Below are positions 63,103 through 64,000 of a stretch of DNA of 64,000 nt, piece after piece. The notes below the pieces were generated by a model that had not been told where the DNA came from, ran no database searches, and saw nothing but the letters and a program-made list of their open reading frames with translations. Source of the DNA: Nocardia huaxiensis (lineage in GTDB: Bacteria > Actinomycetota > Actinomycetes > Mycobacteriales > Mycobacteriaceae); assembly GCF_013744875.1 (NCBI RefSeq), contig NZ_CP059399.1, positions 1,240,001 through 1,304,000 on the forward strand, given 5' to 3'. Every line of letters begins with the position of its first letter. The stretch's first letter is position 1. Both the position numbers and the translations under genes were made by a program.

Positions 63103-63699
63103 TCAGAACCGAATGTGCCGGACTCCCACCAGAGCTCGGCGCAACCGGGTGCGGATCGGGCCGTCGGTGTCGGGGGTGAGGGTGAGGCCGGCGGAGGCCG
63201 CGATGCGGTCGGCGACCTCGGTGATGTCGATATGGTCGGTGTGGATGTGTTCGGCGAATTCGGGGGCCTGGAGGGCTTCGAGGCAGGGGTCGATGCGGGC
63301 GATGGCCCAGCTTTCGGGGCGCAGGCCGAACCATTCGCGCTCGCGGAGTCTGTTCGCGACCGTCGCGTGTTCGGCGAGCAGGGCGAAATGCCGCACGTCG
63401 TGGCCGGATTCGCGAAGGCGGCCTACCGTTTCGTCGAAATAGGCCGGGACCACCACGGTCATCGGGGCGATGACGACACCGTCGTGTTTTCTCAGCACCA
63501 GGTCGAGGGCTTCGAATACGCCTTGCCGCCAGGCGGGGAAATCCTGGAAATCCGTACGCAATTCGGCGGGGATGGTGCGGTGTATGCCGAAACCGACCAT
63601 TTCCGGGTCGCATACGACGCTGCCGGGGAGTCGGCGGTGCAATTCGTATGCGGTCTGGGTCTTTCCGCCGCCGAAGGGGCCGTTGATCCACAGGAGCAT
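63103..63699 (-). CDS. TmrB-like ATP-binding protein (AAA/P-loop)
   Basis: 198 residues from the ATG at 63699; a longer frame to 63735 has no better start. The N-terminus LLWINGPFGGGKTQTAYEL contains the Walker A motif and closely matches the tunicamycin-resistance protein TmrB and related P-loop kinases. PMTVVVPAYFDETVGRL near residue 90 fits the nucleotide-kinase core. TmrB binds tunicamycin with ATP; most actinobacterial homologues have no known role, so resistance is not asserted. Confidence 0.82.
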   Translation of the reverse strand: MLLWINGPFGGGKTQTAYELHRRLPGSVVCDPEMVGFGIHRTIPAELRTDFQDFPAWRQGVFEALDLVLRKHDGVVIAPMTVVVPAYFDETVGRLRESGHDVRHFALLAEHATVANRLREREWFGLRPESWAIARIDPCLEALQAPEFAEHIHTDHIDITEVADRIAASAGLTLTPDTDGPIRTRLRRALVGVRHIRF

Positions 63700-63761
63700 G
63701 GTCGCCACTCTAACCAGATTCTCGCGTTGCGGCATTCGCGCGCTCGCTCGTGCGAAACGAT

Positions 63762-63799
63762 GAAAGGCCCGTCTCCGGGATTTCCGGAGCGGGCCTTTC
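63762..63799 (-). terminator. Terminator hairpin of the glycine-zipper gene
   Basis: GAAAGGCCCG(T)CTCCGG (63762-63778) pairs with CCGGAGCGGGCCTTTC (63784-63799) with one bulged T. It lies just beyond the stop of the cut reverse-strand gene and is palindromic enough to act on both strands. Confidence 0.75.
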
Positions 63800-63821
63800 A
63801 GGCGTAGTCGGCAGTGTGGTT

Positions 63822-64000
63822 CTACTGCACCACGTTCGGGACGACGCTGGGGTTGGTGGCGCCCACGGCCGCGCCGATGCCCGCGCCCACGCCGGTGCCG
63901 ATGGCGGCTCCGATGCCCGCGCCCACGGCCACGGGGACGGCTTCACCGGCGGCGAAGCCGAGGCCCGCGCCGACGAGTCCGCCGGTGATCGCACCGCCGG
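63822..64000 (-). CDS. C-terminal end of a glycine-zipper hydrophobic protein (cut by window edge)
   Basis: On the reverse strand a frame enters from the window edge and ends at a TAG at 63822-63824. The 59 visible residues are a glycine-zipper: repeated GxxxG spacing in GAGIGAAIGTGVGAGIGAAVG, ending in NPSVVPNVVQ. Such sequences form membrane-inserting or aggregating helices and are found in small secreted or envelope proteins of mycolate-producing bacteria. The start and any signal peptide lie outside the window, so no family can be named. Confidence 0.6.
   Translation of the reverse strand, partial: GGAITGGLVGAGLGFAAGEAVPVAVGAGIGAAIGTGVGAGIGAAVGATNPSVVPNVVQ

Overview
The window looks like a chromosomal segment of a Nocardia or a close mycolate-producing actinomycete. 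The DNA is GC-rich, GTG and TTG starts are common, the ribosomal and secY-adk-map genes follow the actinobacterial order, and there is a mycobactin/nocobactin-type siderophore locus under IdeR/DmdR-like iron boxes. No rRNA, tRNA, CRISPR array, transposase or phage gene was seen.

Region 1 (1-8523): a cut gene end; an EXLDI-type protein behind a palindrome; two tandem MMPL transporters; a CPBP membrane protease; an RluA-type pseudouridine synthase; a DUF4190-type membrane protein.

Region 2 (8569-35967): the iron-acquisition block. An irtA/irtB-like ABC exporter-fold pair and the lysine N-hydroxylase mbtG lead into the N-acyltransferase mbtK (reverse strand) and the operon mbtT-mbtC-mbtD-mbtE-mbtF (thioesterase, ketosynthase, AT-KR-ACP, two NRPSs). 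After a GlxA-type regulator and an epimerase come a SagB-type dehydrogenase and a siderophore-binding lipoprotein on the reverse strand, divergent from a degenerate adenylation-domain protein. Five iron boxes (15 of 19 consensus matches each by eye) tie these units together. The oxazoline-forming NRPS (MbtB type) and the salicylate genes are not here. The SagB-type enzyme is a good candidate for the oxidation that turns an oxazoline into the oxazole found in nocobactins. Two synthase genes carry in-frame repeats in their interdomain linkers.

Region 3 (35968-48590): a glycosyltransferase and glycogen-debranching-type enzyme pair; a CGNR regulator facing an AhpD/HPP gene pair across three copies of one 8-mer; a MmcQ/YjbR protein; and three tandem M13 metallopeptidases, each with a twin-arginine signal and a lipobox.

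Region 4 (48591-64000): ribosomal genes. The spc gene order is broken: rplN-rplX-rplE-rpsZ ends at a strong terminator, about 6.3 kb of accessory genes follow (MazF-like toxin, PIN remnant, lipoproteins, PI-PLC, bile-acid-type symporter, SRPBCC protein, TerD-CAP fusion), and rpsH-rplF-rplR-rpsE-rpmD-rplO resumes behind a second promoter that shares its initiation region with the rplN promoter. secY-adk-map, an SDR, a TmrB-like ATPase and a cut glycine-zipper protein close the window.
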